The translations under genes and the position numbers were made by a program. A DNA stretch of 64,000 nt, from positions 186,001 to 250,000 of the forward strand of contig NZ_WBOF01000004.1 in NCBI RefSeq assembly GCF_009569385.1. Reading direction: 5' to 3'. Positions 33,136 through 41,714 of the stretch are shown piece by piece. Positions within the stretch are counted from its first letter, which is position 1, and every line of letters starts with the position of its first letter. The notes under the pieces are model-generated. The model was given only the letters and a program-made list of their open reading frames with translations. It had not been told where the DNA came from and ran no database searches. This DNA is from Streptomyces kaniharaensis (lineage in GTDB: Bacteria > Actinomycetota > Actinomycetes > Streptomycetales > Streptomycetaceae).

Positions 33136-33392
33136 GCGGCCGCTTCTCGCTCGGGCTTCGGGGGGCGGTCGATCTTCGCGCTCAACGGGCCGAGGATCTC
33201 GGACGCCTTGGGGTCGGCCTCTAGCCACTCCAGCACCGCCCTGGTTGGTGCTGCGAAGCGATCAGCATCATGATTCACCTCCGCCATCACTGTCCGGTGA
33301 AGGTACGCGTTCACTGACAGTCCAAGGTCTGCTGCACGCCTGGAGATGCGCGCCGCATCCTCTTCCGGGACGCGCAAGGTCATGCTCTTCAT
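33132..33392 (-). CDS. Ribbon-helix-helix antitoxin
   Basis: An 86-residue protein whose N-terminus (MKSMTLRVPEEDAARISRRA, ADLGLSVNAYLHRTV) is a typical ribbon-helix-helix DNA-binding domain. The Pro-rich acidic tail would bind the toxin. The ATG at 33392 is probably leaderless (TAGCAT -10 on the minus strand six to seven bases upstream). It and the downstream toxin overlap by four bases, the classic layout of a type II module, which on a plasmid would promote stability. Confidence 0.85.
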   Translation of the reverse strand: MKSMTLRVPEEDAARISRRAADLGLSVNAYLHRTVMAEVNHDADRFAAPTRAVLEWLEADPKASEILGPLSAKIDRPPKPEREAAA

Positions 33393-33416
33393 GACTGCAA
33401 TGCTATCAATGCAGTC
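33393..33416 (-). promoter_or_regulatory. Operator-promoter of the toxin-antitoxin operon
   Basis: GACTGCA (33393-33399) and TGCAGTC (33410-33416) form a 7-bp inverted repeat whose 10-nt centre contains the minus-strand -10 hexamer TAGCAT. The repeat abuts the antitoxin start codon, so antitoxin binding would directly block transcription. Confidence 0.65.
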
Positions 33417-33591
33417 ACTCTTGACCTCACACTGGCCTGCCTCGTCGGCGTGTCACGACATGCCAGCGAGGCAGGCATCAGGACATGGCACGCATGGTGC
33501 GGGAGCGATCAGTGTGCGAGGCAGCCGGTTGGAAGCGGGAGTGCTGAGGGCTGACCGGACCCGAGGCTGGATAGACAGGCGGAAGCCAGAT

Positions 33592-34320
33592 CTACATGCC
33601 CACTGAGAAGACGACGACGGCGCCGGCCACCATGTACGGGCCGAAGGCCAAACGGCTCTTCGCTGATGCGCGCCCGGTCAGGATCAGTGCGAGCCCGGCG
33701 ACCGCGGCCAGGGCGAACCCGGCGAAGGTGCCCCAGAGTACGGAGGTCCAACTTGACCAGCCGAGGAGTGCGCCGACGGCGGGGGCGAGTTTGACGTCGC
33801 CCATGCCCATCCCGGCGACGATGAGGGCCGAGTAGGCGGCGGTGACCACCGCCGCCGCGGTGAGGGCGCGCCAGATGCTGCCGGGCTCTCCAGCCAGTGC
33901 GGCTCCGCCGAGCAGCAGGAAGGTGCCGGCGGACGCGGGCAGGGTGAGGATGTCGGGGAGGCGGTGGACCTTGAGGTCGATGACCGTCAGCGCGGCTCCG
34001 CAGGCGAGGAGCCAGTACTGCGCGGCGCCGGCCCAGCCGCTTGCTCCGGCGGCGGCGACGGCCGCGAAGGACGCCCCGGTGAGCAGTTCGGGCAGGCCGG
34101 CGGCCGGGCCGGTCTTCGAGCCGCAGGTGGGGCAGCGCCCCTTGGTCGCCTGCAGTCGGCCGCGGAGTCCGGGGGAGGGGTAGCCGGTGGCGCAGGAGGG
34201 GCACGCGGTCCGGTTCGGCTCGCCCCGAGGTACGGCGCGGGCGAAGATCAGCGGCCGGGCCGCTGCGCCCGCTGCGAGGCCGGCGAGGAGCGCGACGACG
34301 ACGGTGACCATGGGCGGCAT
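33592..34320 (-). CDS. A24-type prepilin peptidase
   Basis: The 242-residue membrane protein (ATG at 34320 after GGAGAG) has the Cys pairs CPSC and CPTC of the cytosolic zinc loop, then six or so hydrophobic segments with the two aspartates of TFPP/A24 peptidases in DLKVHRLPD and GMGDVKL. It cleaves prepilin-type signals and may methylate the new N-terminus. No pilin or secretion ATPase is visible nearby, so its substrates lie elsewhere. Confidence 0.88.
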   Translation of the reverse strand: MPPMVTVVVALLAGLAAGAAARPLIFARAVPRGEPNRTACPSCATGYPSPGLRGRLQATKGRCPTCGSKTGPAAGLPELLTGASFAAVAAAGASGWAGAAQYWLLACGAALTVIDLKVHRLPDILTLPASAGTFLLLGGAALAGEPGSIWRALTAAAVVTAAYSALIVAGMGMGDVKLAPAVGALLGWSSWTSVLWGTFAGFALAAVAGLALILTGRASAKSRLAFGPYMVAGAVVVFSVGM

Positions 34321-34569
34321 CGAGGCTCTCCAGGCGATCGGGGACGGTGAATCCAGCCAGCTGGTAGGCAGGTCTACTGAAGCGTAACGAAGGCGCCGAG
34401 CGGGCCTGCAGGCGGGCAAGATCGTGATCTTCAGTACAAATCGGCAGGTGGAACGGGGTAACGTGAGAAAAAGGGGGTGGTTCGTCGACCTCATCCCTCG
34501 TACCGTTCAAAGCCACCGGGGTGGCCTGAATGCGATGGGAGGTCGATCCGTGTCACACCCGAGGCGTTG

Positions 34570-34589
34570 ATCGCACCTCTATGTGCGAT
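34570..34589. promoter_or_regulatory. Inverted repeat upstream of the DUF2637 gene
   Basis: ATCGCAC (34570-34576) and GTGCGAT (34583-34589) form a 7-bp inverted repeat with 6-nt spacer, 42 bp before the ATG at 34631. Transfer genes in Streptomyces plasmids are commonly under Kor-type repressors; this may be such a site. The rest of 34353-34569 shows no gene. Confidence 0.45.
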
Positions 34590-34630
34590 GCGCGCCTGCG
34601 CACGGACTCGACGAGAGGGAAGTACGACCA

Positions 34631-36322
34631 ATGACCGCTGGGTCGAGCAGCACCGTCCTCCTGCCGTCCATACCGCCCGCCCCCGCCCCGGCGCGTGCCC
34701 GAGTGAAGTGGACGCGGGGACGCAAGGCGCTGTTCGGCGCGATAGGGGCGGGGTCGATCGCGATCGCGACGGCCGGCTTCGTCGGCTCCTACACGGCGGT
34801 GCGGGCCCTGGCCGAGGAGAAAGGTTTCGGCTCGTTCGCCCCGGCGTTCCCCCTCGCGGTCGACCTGGGGATCGCGGTCCTGCTCGCCCTGGACCTGGCC
34901 CTCACCTCGGTCAACCTGAAGTACCCCCTGCTGCGATACATAGCCTGGCTGCTCACCGCGGCGACCATCTTCTTCAACGCGGCGTCCTCCTGGCCCGACG
35001 TCCTCGGCTCCGCGATGCACGCGACGATCCCGGTCCTGTTCATCGCCGTCACCGAAGCGATGCGCAACGCGATCGCGAAGGCGACGGATCTCGAGCTCGA
35101 CCAGCACATGGACTCCATCCGGCTGTCCCGCTGGTTCCTGCAGCCGGTGGCGACCTTCTCCATCTGGCGGGACATGAAGCTCTGGGAGATCCGGTCGTAC
35201 GCCCTGGCTCTGGAGCGCTACCAGGAGAAGATGCTGCTGCGGCAGGACTTGCGGGCGAAGTACGGGCGGGGCTGGCGGCGGAAGGCGACCTCCGCCGAAC
35301 TGCGGCCGCTGCGCCAGGCCCGGCTCGGCATCGCGATCGACCGGAGCACGGTCGACATCACGGCACAGGCTGAGCCGCAGCTTGATGAGGTGCCCGGCCC
35401 GGCGGCGGTCGAAGCGGCACCACCGGCCCCGCCCGCGCCCATTGTGCAGGCGCCTGCCGCGGTTCCGCCGGTGAATGTGCCCGCGGCCGCCCCGCCTGCC
35501 GCGGTTCCGCCGGTGAATGTGCCCGCGGCCGCCCCGCCTGCCGCGGTTCCGCCGGTGAATGTGCCCGCGGCCGCCCCGCCTGCCGCGGTTCCGCCGGTGA
35601 ACGTGCCCGCTGCCGTCCCGGCCGCTGCCGTCCCGGCCGTTGCCGTCCCGGCCGTTGCCGTCCCGGCCGCGACGGCCCCGGCGATGAACGTGCCTGCTGC
35701 CGTCCCTCCCGCGCTGCCGGTGAACGTGCCTGTTGCCGTCCCTCCCGCGCCGGCTCCCGTCCCGGCCGCTTCGTCGGCCGCCGCTCCCGCGGTCCCGGCG
35801 CCCGCCCGGACGGTGGGCGACCCGCAGGGGGCCGAGGGACACGCCCCGGCGGGAGCGCCCGAGGAGCCCGGTGCAGGCCAGGAGCAGGTGCCGGATCCCG
35901 AGCCGGAAGACGGGCAGCAGCGCGGCGAGGCCCCGCACGCTCCGGAGCCGGAGGGTGAACCGGCCCCGGAGCCGGGTGAGGCGAAGGACGAGGACGGCGA
36001 CGAGGAGGATGACGAGGCGGCCGACACCGGAGCGGAGGAGCCCAAGGTCAACCTCGGCGTCGCCCCGCCCGGTGAGACGAAGGTCCAGCGGGCCGAGCGG
36101 ATCTACCTGGCACATCAGGAGGCGGGAGTGGAGCTGACCAAGCCCAACCTCGCCCGGTGGGCTGGCTACCAGCAGGAGGGCTCGGGCCGCACCCAGTACA
36201 ACAAGCTGGAGAAGAAGCACGGGCCCATCGTGGTCCGCGAGGGAGCAGACCAGCTGGACCTGGACTGGCGGGACCCCGCGGCGTCCGGCGAGGGCCTGCG
36301 GTCGGCCGCGCCGGTGAGCTGA
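34631..36322 (+). CDS. DUF2637 (spread-type) membrane protein with Pro/Ala repeats and C-terminal HTH-like domain
   Basis: The 563-residue protein has four N-terminal transmembrane segments (residues ~35-150) with the DUF2637 pattern FAPAFPLAVDLGIAVLLALD, a charged region, a long Pro/Ala/Val linker made of 14-residue repeats (PAAVPPVNVPAAAP), an acidic stretch, and a C-terminal domain (KPNLARWAGYQQEGSGRTQY) resembling a winged helix. DUF2637 proteins accompany intramycelial plasmid spread and TraB-like translocases. Here it precedes a Spo11-like gene. No TraB/FtsK gene is in view. Confidence 0.75.
   Translation: MTAGSSSTVLLPSIPPAPAPARARVKWTRGRKALFGAIGAGSIAIATAGFVGSYTAVRALAEEKGFGSFAPAFPLAVDLGIAVLLALDLALTSVNLKYPLLRYIAWLLTAATIFFNAASSWPDVLGSAMHATIPVLFIAVTEAMRNAIAKATDLELDQHMDSIRLSRWFLQPVATFSIWRDMKLWEIRSYALALERYQEKMLLRQDLRAKYGRGWRRKATSAELRPLRQARLGIAIDRSTVDITAQAEPQLDEVPGPAAVEAAPPAPPAPIVQAPAAVPPVNVPAAAPPAAVPPVNVPAAAPPAAVPPVNVPAAAPPAAVPPVNVPAAVPAAAVPAVAVPAVAVPAATAPAMNVPAAVPPALPVNVPVAVPPAPAPVPAASSAAAPAVPAPARTVGDPQGAEGHAPAGAPEEPGAGQEQVPDPEPEDGQQRGEAPHAPEPEGEPAPEPGEAKDEDGDEEDDEAADTGAEEPKVNLGVAPPGETKVQRAERIYLAHQEAGVELTKPNLARWAGYQQEGSGRTQYNKLEKKHGPIVVREGADQLDLDWRDPAASGEGLRSAAPVS
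35452..35619 (+). repeat. Four 42-bp tandem repeats inside the DUF2637 gene
   Basis: Three near-identical copies and one diverged copy of a 42-bp unit (GCCTGCCGCGGTTCCGCCGG and onward) encode PAAVPPVNVPAAAP. A shorter 15-bp unit (GCCGTCCCGGCCGTT) follows to about 35670. Copy number is likely to vary by slippage between strains. Confidence 0.85.
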
Positions 36323-36559
36323 GCTCGCGGGAGGCTGGCGCCCGAGCCCGCCCCTCTCCGGGCCGCGAACCGCGCGTCCGGAGCGGACAGCGGTCGCGGA
36401 TCATGATGCATCCCCGACGAGCGGAGAGGCGGGCTGGTCTCGACGGCCCGCCCGCCTGGAGAGTGGCCATCAAGGCCCGGACCACCGCCCATCTCCTCCC
36501 GCCGGGGCACCGGCGGCCGGGCGGCAACGCAGGCTCGGACGCCGCGGTTCACTGGAGGC

Positions 36560-37510
36560 ATGGCGGATTACAGCGCTAGCCCCGCAAAACGGGGCCGCCG
36601 GACGAAAGCCCAGGTCGAGGCCCTGCGGCTGGCGATCTGCGCGATCACGGAAGAGGCGCGGCCGTGCAGCGTCCGCCACGTGTACTACCTCGGCGTCGGA
36701 CTCCTCTGGGACAAGGACACCGGCCACTCCCGCAAGAACTACTCGCTGGTCGTCCGCGAGCTGGGCCACCTTCGCGAGACCGGCCGGATGCCCTGGGAGT
36801 GGATCACCGACGGGACCCGCATGGCCCGGCAGGAGACGCAGTACGACACCCTCGACGACGCCCTCCAGCGCCACGCGGAGAGCTACCGGCGCAATCTGTG
36901 GGCCTCCCAGCGCCGCCGCGTCGAGGTATGGGTCGAGAGCGACTCGGTCGGCGGCGTGGTCGAGCCGGTCACCTCGGCGTGGGGCGTGGGCCTGTACTCC
37001 TGCCGGGGCCAGTCCAGCAAGACTTTCGTCTGGGAGGCCGCGCAGCAGTACGCACGGCAGGGCAAACCGGTGACCGTGATCTTCTGTGGTGACTGGGACC
37101 CCACGGGCAGGTGTGTACCTCGTTCCGTGGCCGAGCGGATGCAGCGCTACGGCAACGGCGAACTCGACCTCGACTTCCGGCAGATCGCCATCACCGCGGA
37201 CGACGTCCGCTCCGGCCGCCTCGCCACCCACGACGTCAACACCCGCGACGTCAACTACGCCCGCTACCGCGAGGAGTGCCTGCGCGAGGGCCTCGACCCG
37301 ACCATCTCGGTCGAGGTCGAGGCCCTGCGCCCCGGGTTGCTGCGGGAGCGGCTCTCCGAGGAGATCGAGGGCCTGGTGGACGACACCCGCCGGTGGAATA
37401 TCGAGTCCAGGGCCGAGGAAGCCGACCGGGAGCTGCTGCGAGCCCTGCAAGGGGTGGCGAGGAGGATCGTCCGAGGGGAGCCGGCCGTCGAAGACGACCG
37501 AGACGAGTAG
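36560..37510 (+). CDS. Spo11/topoisomerase VI-A-like protein (toprim)
   Basis: The 316-residue protein begins with a helix and SVRHVYYLGVG, which matches the catalytic-Tyr block of the winged-helix domain in TopoVI-A/Spo11 (R-x-x-Y-Y). The second half is a toprim-like domain: VWVESDSVGGVVEPV supplies the acidic Glu and VIFCGDWDPTGR the D-x-D. No TopoVI-B partner is visible. Such a stand-alone protein could nick or cut DNA, or serve as a structural relative. The ATG at 36560 follows CTGGAGGC. Its location behind a spread-type gene suggests a link to transfer or to element maintenance. Confidence 0.65.
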   Translation: MADYSASPAKRGRRTKAQVEALRLAICAITEEARPCSVRHVYYLGVGLLWDKDTGHSRKNYSLVVRELGHLRETGRMPWEWITDGTRMARQETQYDTLDDALQRHAESYRRNLWASQRRRVEVWVESDSVGGVVEPVTSAWGVGLYSCRGQSSKTFVWEAAQQYARQGKPVTVIFCGDWDPTGRCVPRSVAERMQRYGNGELDLDFRQIAITADDVRSGRLATHDVNTRDVNYARYREECLREGLDPTISVEVEALRPGLLRERLSEEIEGLVDDTRRWNIESRAEEADRELLRALQGVARRIVRGEPAVEDDRDE

Positions 37511-37564
37511 CCCCCGAGGGGCGGTAGCCCGACGGGAGCCCGGGCGGCCTGAGCCGCGGACGGG

Positions 37565-38785
37565 TCAGCTCATCAGGGCGGTGGCCTCGTCCAGGCGCTT
37601 TTGCAGCGCCGCCGCGCTGTTCGTCAGCTTGTCCTGCTCGGCCCGGAGCCTGGCGAGGGCCTGCCACTCGGCGTGGCTGCGGTCCGCGGCCCGGGCGTAC
37701 GCGGCGGCACGGCGCAGGAGAGCGATGTCGGGCCGCCGGGTGTAGCAGACGGCCAGGGCGCGGACCACGGCCCACCAGAGGTGGTTGGTGGCCACCGGGA
37801 CGGGCAGGGCGGTGGTGGGGTCGGCCCGGGAGGCACGGGGGAGCGTGGGTGGGAAGGACGGGGTGATGGGCGTCGTGCTGGAGTGGCTCCAGCCCCCGCG
37901 CAGCCGGATGCCGTTGACAACCGGCTCGTCGCCGCGGTCGTCGTCGGCGCCGGTGCCGTACTGCACGCTGACGCCGGTGGGGACGGGGTCGGTGCTGTAC
38001 AGGTACGGGCCGACGACGACGCTGCCGGCCAGCCGAGGCCCGTCGACCCGGTAGGTGACGGTGCCGGGCGGCTGGTCGACCGCGGTCTCCCGCACCAGCG
38101 CCGCGCCGAGCGCCTGGCCGTGCTCGTCGGTGTAGACGAGCCGCGTGACGCCGGCCGGCGGATCGGGTGGCGGCGGGGGAGCGGCGGCCAGCTCGTCCAG
38201 GCGCAACAGGCGGTCCTGGCTCAGGCGCAACTGTTCTCGGACGGCGTGGAGGTCGGCTTCGGCTGCGGCCAGGGCGGTGCGGGCCGCGCGGACGGCGGTG
38301 GGGGCTGCGCGGCGTGCGGCGGTCAGCACCAGGTCGCTGCGGTCGTCACGGGCCTGCCAGTGCTGGAGGACGGCCACGACGGCTTCCTCCAGGAGGTCTG
38401 CCGCGCGGTCGGGTACCCGCCTGGTCGCGTGGTGCTCGCCGAGGACGACGGCCTCCGCGAGGACGGCGCGGGGGTCCGGGAGGCGGTCGGGGGCGAGGCA
38501 GGTCGCGGTTCCGTGCACGCGCACGCGGTGGACGACCGGCTCGTCCGGGCGCGGCCGGTACGGGCGCACCGGTGGTTCGCCGTCGCCGAAGCTGACCCGT
38601 ACGCCGGCGGGAAGGAGTTCGTCGGCGACGGTGTGCGGGCGGACCAGGAGGACTCCGCGAAGGTGGCGGGTGTGGACGGCGTAGCGCGCGGTTCCGGTCT
38701 GCGGGGAGGCGGTGGCCGACACGGACAGGACACCGCCGCGGGGGAGGGGGAGCGTAATCTCTTCGGGCTCGGCCGGGGGAGGCAC
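37565..38785 (-). CDS. Unknown two-part protein with coiled coils
   Basis: The GTG at 38785, after GGAG, gives 406 residues. Two similar beta-rich segments are visible: ITLPLPRGGVLSVSATASPQ with RYAVHTRHLRGVLLVRP, and TRLVYTDEHGQALGAALVRE with TYRVDGPRLAGSVVVGPYLY. Each is followed by a G(V)xVxxG stretch and an EPVV block, so the protein seems to be an internal duplication. A coiled coil lies between them and another at the C-terminus. No family is recognised. It is in an operon with the 54-residue gene upstream, under promoter motif A. Confidence 0.6.
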   Translation of the reverse strand: MPPPAEPEEITLPLPRGGVLSVSATASPQTGTARYAVHTRHLRGVLLVRPHTVADELLPAGVRVSFGDGEPPVRPYRPRPDEPVVHRVRVHGTATCLAPDRLPDPRAVLAEAVVLGEHHATRRVPDRAADLLEEAVVAVLQHWQARDDRSDLVLTAARRAAPTAVRAARTALAAAEADLHAVREQLRLSQDRLLRLDELAAAPPPPPDPPAGVTRLVYTDEHGQALGAALVRETAVDQPPGTVTYRVDGPRLAGSVVVGPYLYSTDPVPTGVSVQYGTGADDDRGDEPVVNGIRLRGGWSHSSTTPITPSFPPTLPRASRADPTTALPVPVATNHLWWAVVRALAVCYTRRPDIALLRRAAAYARAADRSHAEWQALARLRAEQDKLTNSAAALQKRLDEATALMS

Positions 38786-38850
38786 AGGTGATCTCCGGGA
38801 GGGGTCGGGGCCGTGGCCGGAAGCGGCCTGGGCCCGGATCGGGGTGAGGC

Positions 38851-39015
38851 TCAGGGGCCGAGGCGGTGTTCGCCGTCGGCGAGGTCCTGGGCGGCTTCGC
38901 GGAGCCATTCGCGCTTCTCGCGTGCGCGTTCGGTCCCGTGGTGCAGTTCCTTGGGGTTGTGTCCGGGGCAGCAGTAGTCCCGGCGCTTGCCCCGACGGGT
39001 CATCATGACGGCCAT
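38851..39015 (-). CDS. 54-residue basic protein with Cys/His pairs
   Basis: Sequence starts MAVMMTRRGKRRDYCCPGHN and is strongly charged, with CC-x2-H and HH residues that might bind a metal. Coding use is clearly G/C-third and the frame is closed by TGA at 38851. It lies 52 bp after the predicted start of the motif-A transcript and 65 bp before the next gene. Not recognised. Confidence 0.6.
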   Translation of the reverse strand: MAVMMTRRGKRRDYCCPGHNPKELHHGTERAREKREWLREAAQDLADGEHRLGP

Positions 39016-39073
39016 GGTCACGCCTCATTGGGGTGGGTGAGGGCTGGCGGGCCCAATCGGGAGAGAGGTTTAA

Positions 39074-39105
39074 ACAATACATGAACTCACAGAGTTAAGA
39101 AACTC
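39074..39105 (-). promoter_or_regulatory. Shared promoter motif, copy A
   Basis: Minus strand: GAGTTTCTTAAC (ending near 39094), then a 15-nt spacer between TTAAG-block and hexamer with GAGTTC inside, then TATTGT (complement of 39074-39079). It matches copies B, C and D over 32 bp. It drives the 39015-37565 genes. Confidence 0.6.
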
Positions 39106-39186
39106 GCTTGAAGGTGAGGGGCCGCCCACCGCTGGAAAAGCAGTGCGGAGCGCCAGGCGCGATGCCGTAGAGTGATGACACACCGA

Positions 39187-39260
39187 CGCGGGGTGGAGCA
39201 GCTCGGTAGCTCGCTGGGCTCATAACCCAGAGGTCGCAGGTTCAAATCCTGTCCCCGCTA
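39187..39260 (+). tRNA. Initiator tRNA-fMet (CAT)
   Basis: Clear cloverleaf. The acceptor CGCGGGG pairs with CCCCGC, leaving the first base unpaired (C1 opposite T72), which is the initiator mark. The anticodon arm GGGCTCATAACCC has three consecutive G-C pairs, the second initiator mark, and anticodon CAT. T-arm GCAGGTTCAAATCCTGT. CCA is not encoded. A -10-like TAGAGT lies at 39168-39173. Confidence 0.95.
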
Positions 39261-39265
39261 CTTTC

Positions 39266-39303
39266 CAGTGGCCCCGGCGCATCCCCCCGCGCCGGGGCCA
39301 CTG
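39266..39303 (+). terminator. Terminator after the initiator tRNA
   Basis: A 15-bp perfect stem (39266-39280 CAGTGGCCCCGGCGC with 39289-39303) and an 8-nt loop begins five bases after the tRNA. Confidence 0.85.
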
Positions 39304-39387
39304 CCGTTGCCCGGCGGGACGGGCGGGACCTCCGCCCGGGCGGCAAGCGGCCGAGGTGTCACGGGCCGCAGCCCGCGGGCCTTCACA

Positions 39388-40254
39388 ATGGTGGGCGTGG
39401 ACGACGGCGCGGGCGAGTACCAGAACAGGGCGACAGCCCTGGCCCCAGGTGCCGTGGCGCTGCTCGTTCCTCCCGTCCCAGCCCCCAGCCCCCGGCAGCG
39501 GCGGCAACCTCCGGCCTCCGCCGCTCCAACTGCTCCGGCCAGCACGCGCGCTTCCGCCGACACCGGCGGCTCGGCTCGGCCGTCCGCCCGCCGTCCGCCG
39601 CGCAGCAGGGTCCGACACGGGCAGCCGTCCTGCGCCGACTACGGCTGCACCCGACCCGGCTGCCTGGCCGCCGCACGCAAGGCGCGCCGTGAGCGCGACC
39701 AAGAACGCGCGGCCGGCCGCCGCGGCCGAGTGGACGCCGGCCCCGCTGCCCAGCACGCCGCCGTCCTGCGCGAGCACGGCATGTCCGCGCAGGACATCGC
39801 CGGCGTCTCCGGCGTCTCCGTGACCTTGATCCGCCGCCTCCTCAAGCCGCCGCCACTCCACCCTCCTCAGGTCTCCCAGGTCACCGCCGACGCAGTGCTG
39901 GGCGTGCCCCTCCCCCCGAGCGGGCGCCCAACTCCGCTGGCCGGCCGCGGCCAGGTCGACGCGGCCCCCGCCTCCGTCCTGCTCACCGAGCTCGCCGAAC
40001 GAGGCTGGCCGGCCCGCCGTCTTGCCCAAGGGCTGTGCGTCAACCCGCATACCGTCGCCGCCATCCGCGACGGCAACTACGCCCGCATCAGCATCTCCGT
40101 CGACCAGCGCATCCGCGCCCTGCACGCCGCGCTGCTGCCCCTCGACCCCGTCGCCGCCGGAGTGCGCCCCGGCGACGCCGCCCGGGTCCGCACCTGGGCG
40201 GCACGCCGCCGGGAGACGCCGCCTGCACCGCACCCCGGCCTGCGCGCGGCCTGA
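39388..40254 (+). CDS. Unknown protein with two helix-turn-helix segments
   Basis: From the ATG at 39388 the product is 288 residues; frames further up run into the terminator. A low-complexity N-terminus leads to a Cys-containing block, PSCADYGCTRPGCLAAARKA, then HTH-like segments LREHGMSAQDIAGVSGVSVT and ARRLAQGLCVNPHTVAAIRD. This organisation is seen in many actinobacterial plasmid and phage proteins of unknown role. DNA binding is likely. It is alone, and convergent with the DUF3307 gene. Confidence 0.6.
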   Translation: MVGVDDGAGEYQNRATALAPGAVALLVPPVPAPSPRQRRQPPASAAPTAPASTRASADTGGSARPSARRPPRSRVRHGQPSCADYGCTRPGCLAAARKARRERDQERAAGRRGRVDAGPAAQHAAVLREHGMSAQDIAGVSGVSVTLIRRLLKPPPLHPPQVSQVTADAVLGVPLPPSGRPTPLAGRGQVDAAPASVLLTELAERGWPARRLAQGLCVNPHTVAAIRDGNYARISISVDQRIRALHAALLPLDPVAAGVRPGDAARVRTWAARRRETPPAPHPGLRAA

Positions 40255-40312
40255 CCGGCAAGCACCACCGCGACCGGCAGGCCGCGCGCAGCGACCGGCA
40301 CCGGACCGGGCA

Positions 40313-40705
40313 TCACCCCCACCAGGCCAGCGCACACCCGTTGATGACCAGGTGCACGGTGTTGTCGGCCACGATCACCAGGGCGTTCGCCAGACCGGCC
40401 GGGGTGGTGACGGATGAGCCGTGGTTCCTCTGTACATCCGCCCACGCCACCCGGCGGCCGGCGGGAGCGATCAGGTTCCGGGCCCACACGAGGTACTTCG
40501 CCGCCCGGTAGCGATCGAGGACGACATGCGTCACCACGATCACCGCGAGCGCCATCGGCGACTGGGTGAGGAGCAGGAACGGCAGGCCGTAGGTGGCACC
40601 GTGCGCGACCGCCGGCCACCAGCGCCTGGTCTTCTCCACCGCCATCCAATCCGACTGCAGGACGAAGTCCCCGATCAGGTGAGCCAGCAAGGCGTCGAGC
40701 AGCAT
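40313..40705 (-). CDS. DUF3307-family small membrane protein
   Basis: The 130-residue product starts at the ATG at 40705 and begins MLLDALLAHLIGDFVLQSDW, the DUF3307 signature, followed by two or three further transmembrane segments. Function is unknown; members are often carried on plasmids and phages. A GTGG-type weak ribosome site precedes it. Confidence 0.75.
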   Translation of the reverse strand: MLLDALLAHLIGDFVLQSDWMAVEKTRRWWPAVAHGATYGLPFLLLTQSPMALAVIVVTHVVLDRYRAAKYLVWARNLIAPAGRRVAWADVQRNHGSSVTTPAGLANALVIVADNTVHLVINGCALAWWG

Positions 40706-41117
40706 CAGCCGGCCACCGCCATGACCTGCCCGAGGTGCCGGCGGGACGGACGAGGCGGGTACGCCGGCGGCGTGGGGCCCCGGTGCACGCCGGTGGGCGT
40801 GGCGGCGCGGCCGCCCGCGGGCATGAGGGGAATCCGGGCATGGCTCAACTGTGGCTCCAGAAGGTGTTGTTGACTGCACATCAGCGTGGCAAAGAAGACG
40901 TTCGCGGCGTCTGCCGTTTCCGCTCACGCCTGCGGGCTCATCTGTGGTATCGCGCGCAGATATGGGTGTTCGTCAGGCAGAGGTCGGCCGAGAAATCTTC
41001 GTGAGTTGTCGGGGAACCGGAGCAGGAGCGTGGTCGCCGCACTGTGTCCGACCTCGATCGCGGTGTTCTGCCCGATAGCGGCCTCAAGGCCACCCGAACG
41101 CTGAGAAGCTGGCCGGC
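40706..41117. other. Intergenic stretch without a supported gene
   Basis: 412 bases. Several frames are open but have no ribosome site or coding-like third-base pattern. The part around 40860-41000 is less GC-rich. I see no repeats or hairpins of note. Confidence 0.4.
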
Positions 41118-41642
41118 ATGAGCACCGATGCGATGCGGGACGGCTACTTCCACGGCCGGGTCGAAGAGGCCCCGCCGATGCCCGCCAAGGCGTCCGCGAT
41201 GACGTTCTCCCTGGACGGGACCACGCCGCTCGTCGGCCTGGCGGTACAGAGCCCGCCGCTGGAGGTCATGGGCCGCGACGGAGCCCACATGGGATCGCTC
41301 GAACTGCTCCAGCTGACAGGCTTCGTGATCCTGGACGCCGACCTGGACGCAGCACTCGCAGCAGGACAGGGCTGGACCGTGACGTGCGACCCCCGGACGG
41401 GGCAGACCGACGTACGTACAGCCGACGGCGAGCTCTTCTCCTCCGTGACGATTCCCCTCCTGGCAGGGGACGAAGGGGTCCGGTGGCGGGCCGAAGCGCT
41501 GACCCAAGGCGCCCTGCCCGTGATCACCGGGCCCGGCGTCACCGTGGACCTGGCCACTGGGGGAGTCGAGATGGACCCCGACCAGACGCTCTGGCTGTTC
41601 GCGGACTTCAAGACCGACGGGGCAGCGAGTAAAGGCGCCTGA
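41118..41642 (+). CDS. Unknown 174-residue protein
   Basis: A soluble acidic protein starting MSTDAMRDGYFHGRVEEAPP, with strands such as GFVILDADLDAALAAGQGWT and LWLFADFKTDG. No transmembrane segment or known motif. The coding pattern is good and an 18-bp hairpin follows its stop. I cannot place it in a family. It stands alone. Confidence 0.6.
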   Translation: MSTDAMRDGYFHGRVEEAPPMPAKASAMTFSLDGTTPLVGLAVQSPPLEVMGRDGAHMGSLELLQLTGFVILDADLDAALAAGQGWTVTCDPRTGQTDVRTADGELFSSVTIPLLAGDEGVRWRAEALTQGALPVITGPGVTVDLATGGVEMDPDQTLWLFADFKTDGAASKGA

Positions 41643-41714
41643 ACTGGTGACCGCCGCCTGTGCGCCGTGCCGGCAACCCGGCGCACGAAGACCAGCCGAC
41701 CGGCCATGGGCCGA

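Noticed and set aside
40735..41104. Three overlapping short frames between DUF3307 and the 41118 gene
   Set aside because: Mutually overlapping, with patternless codon use; none could be preferred.
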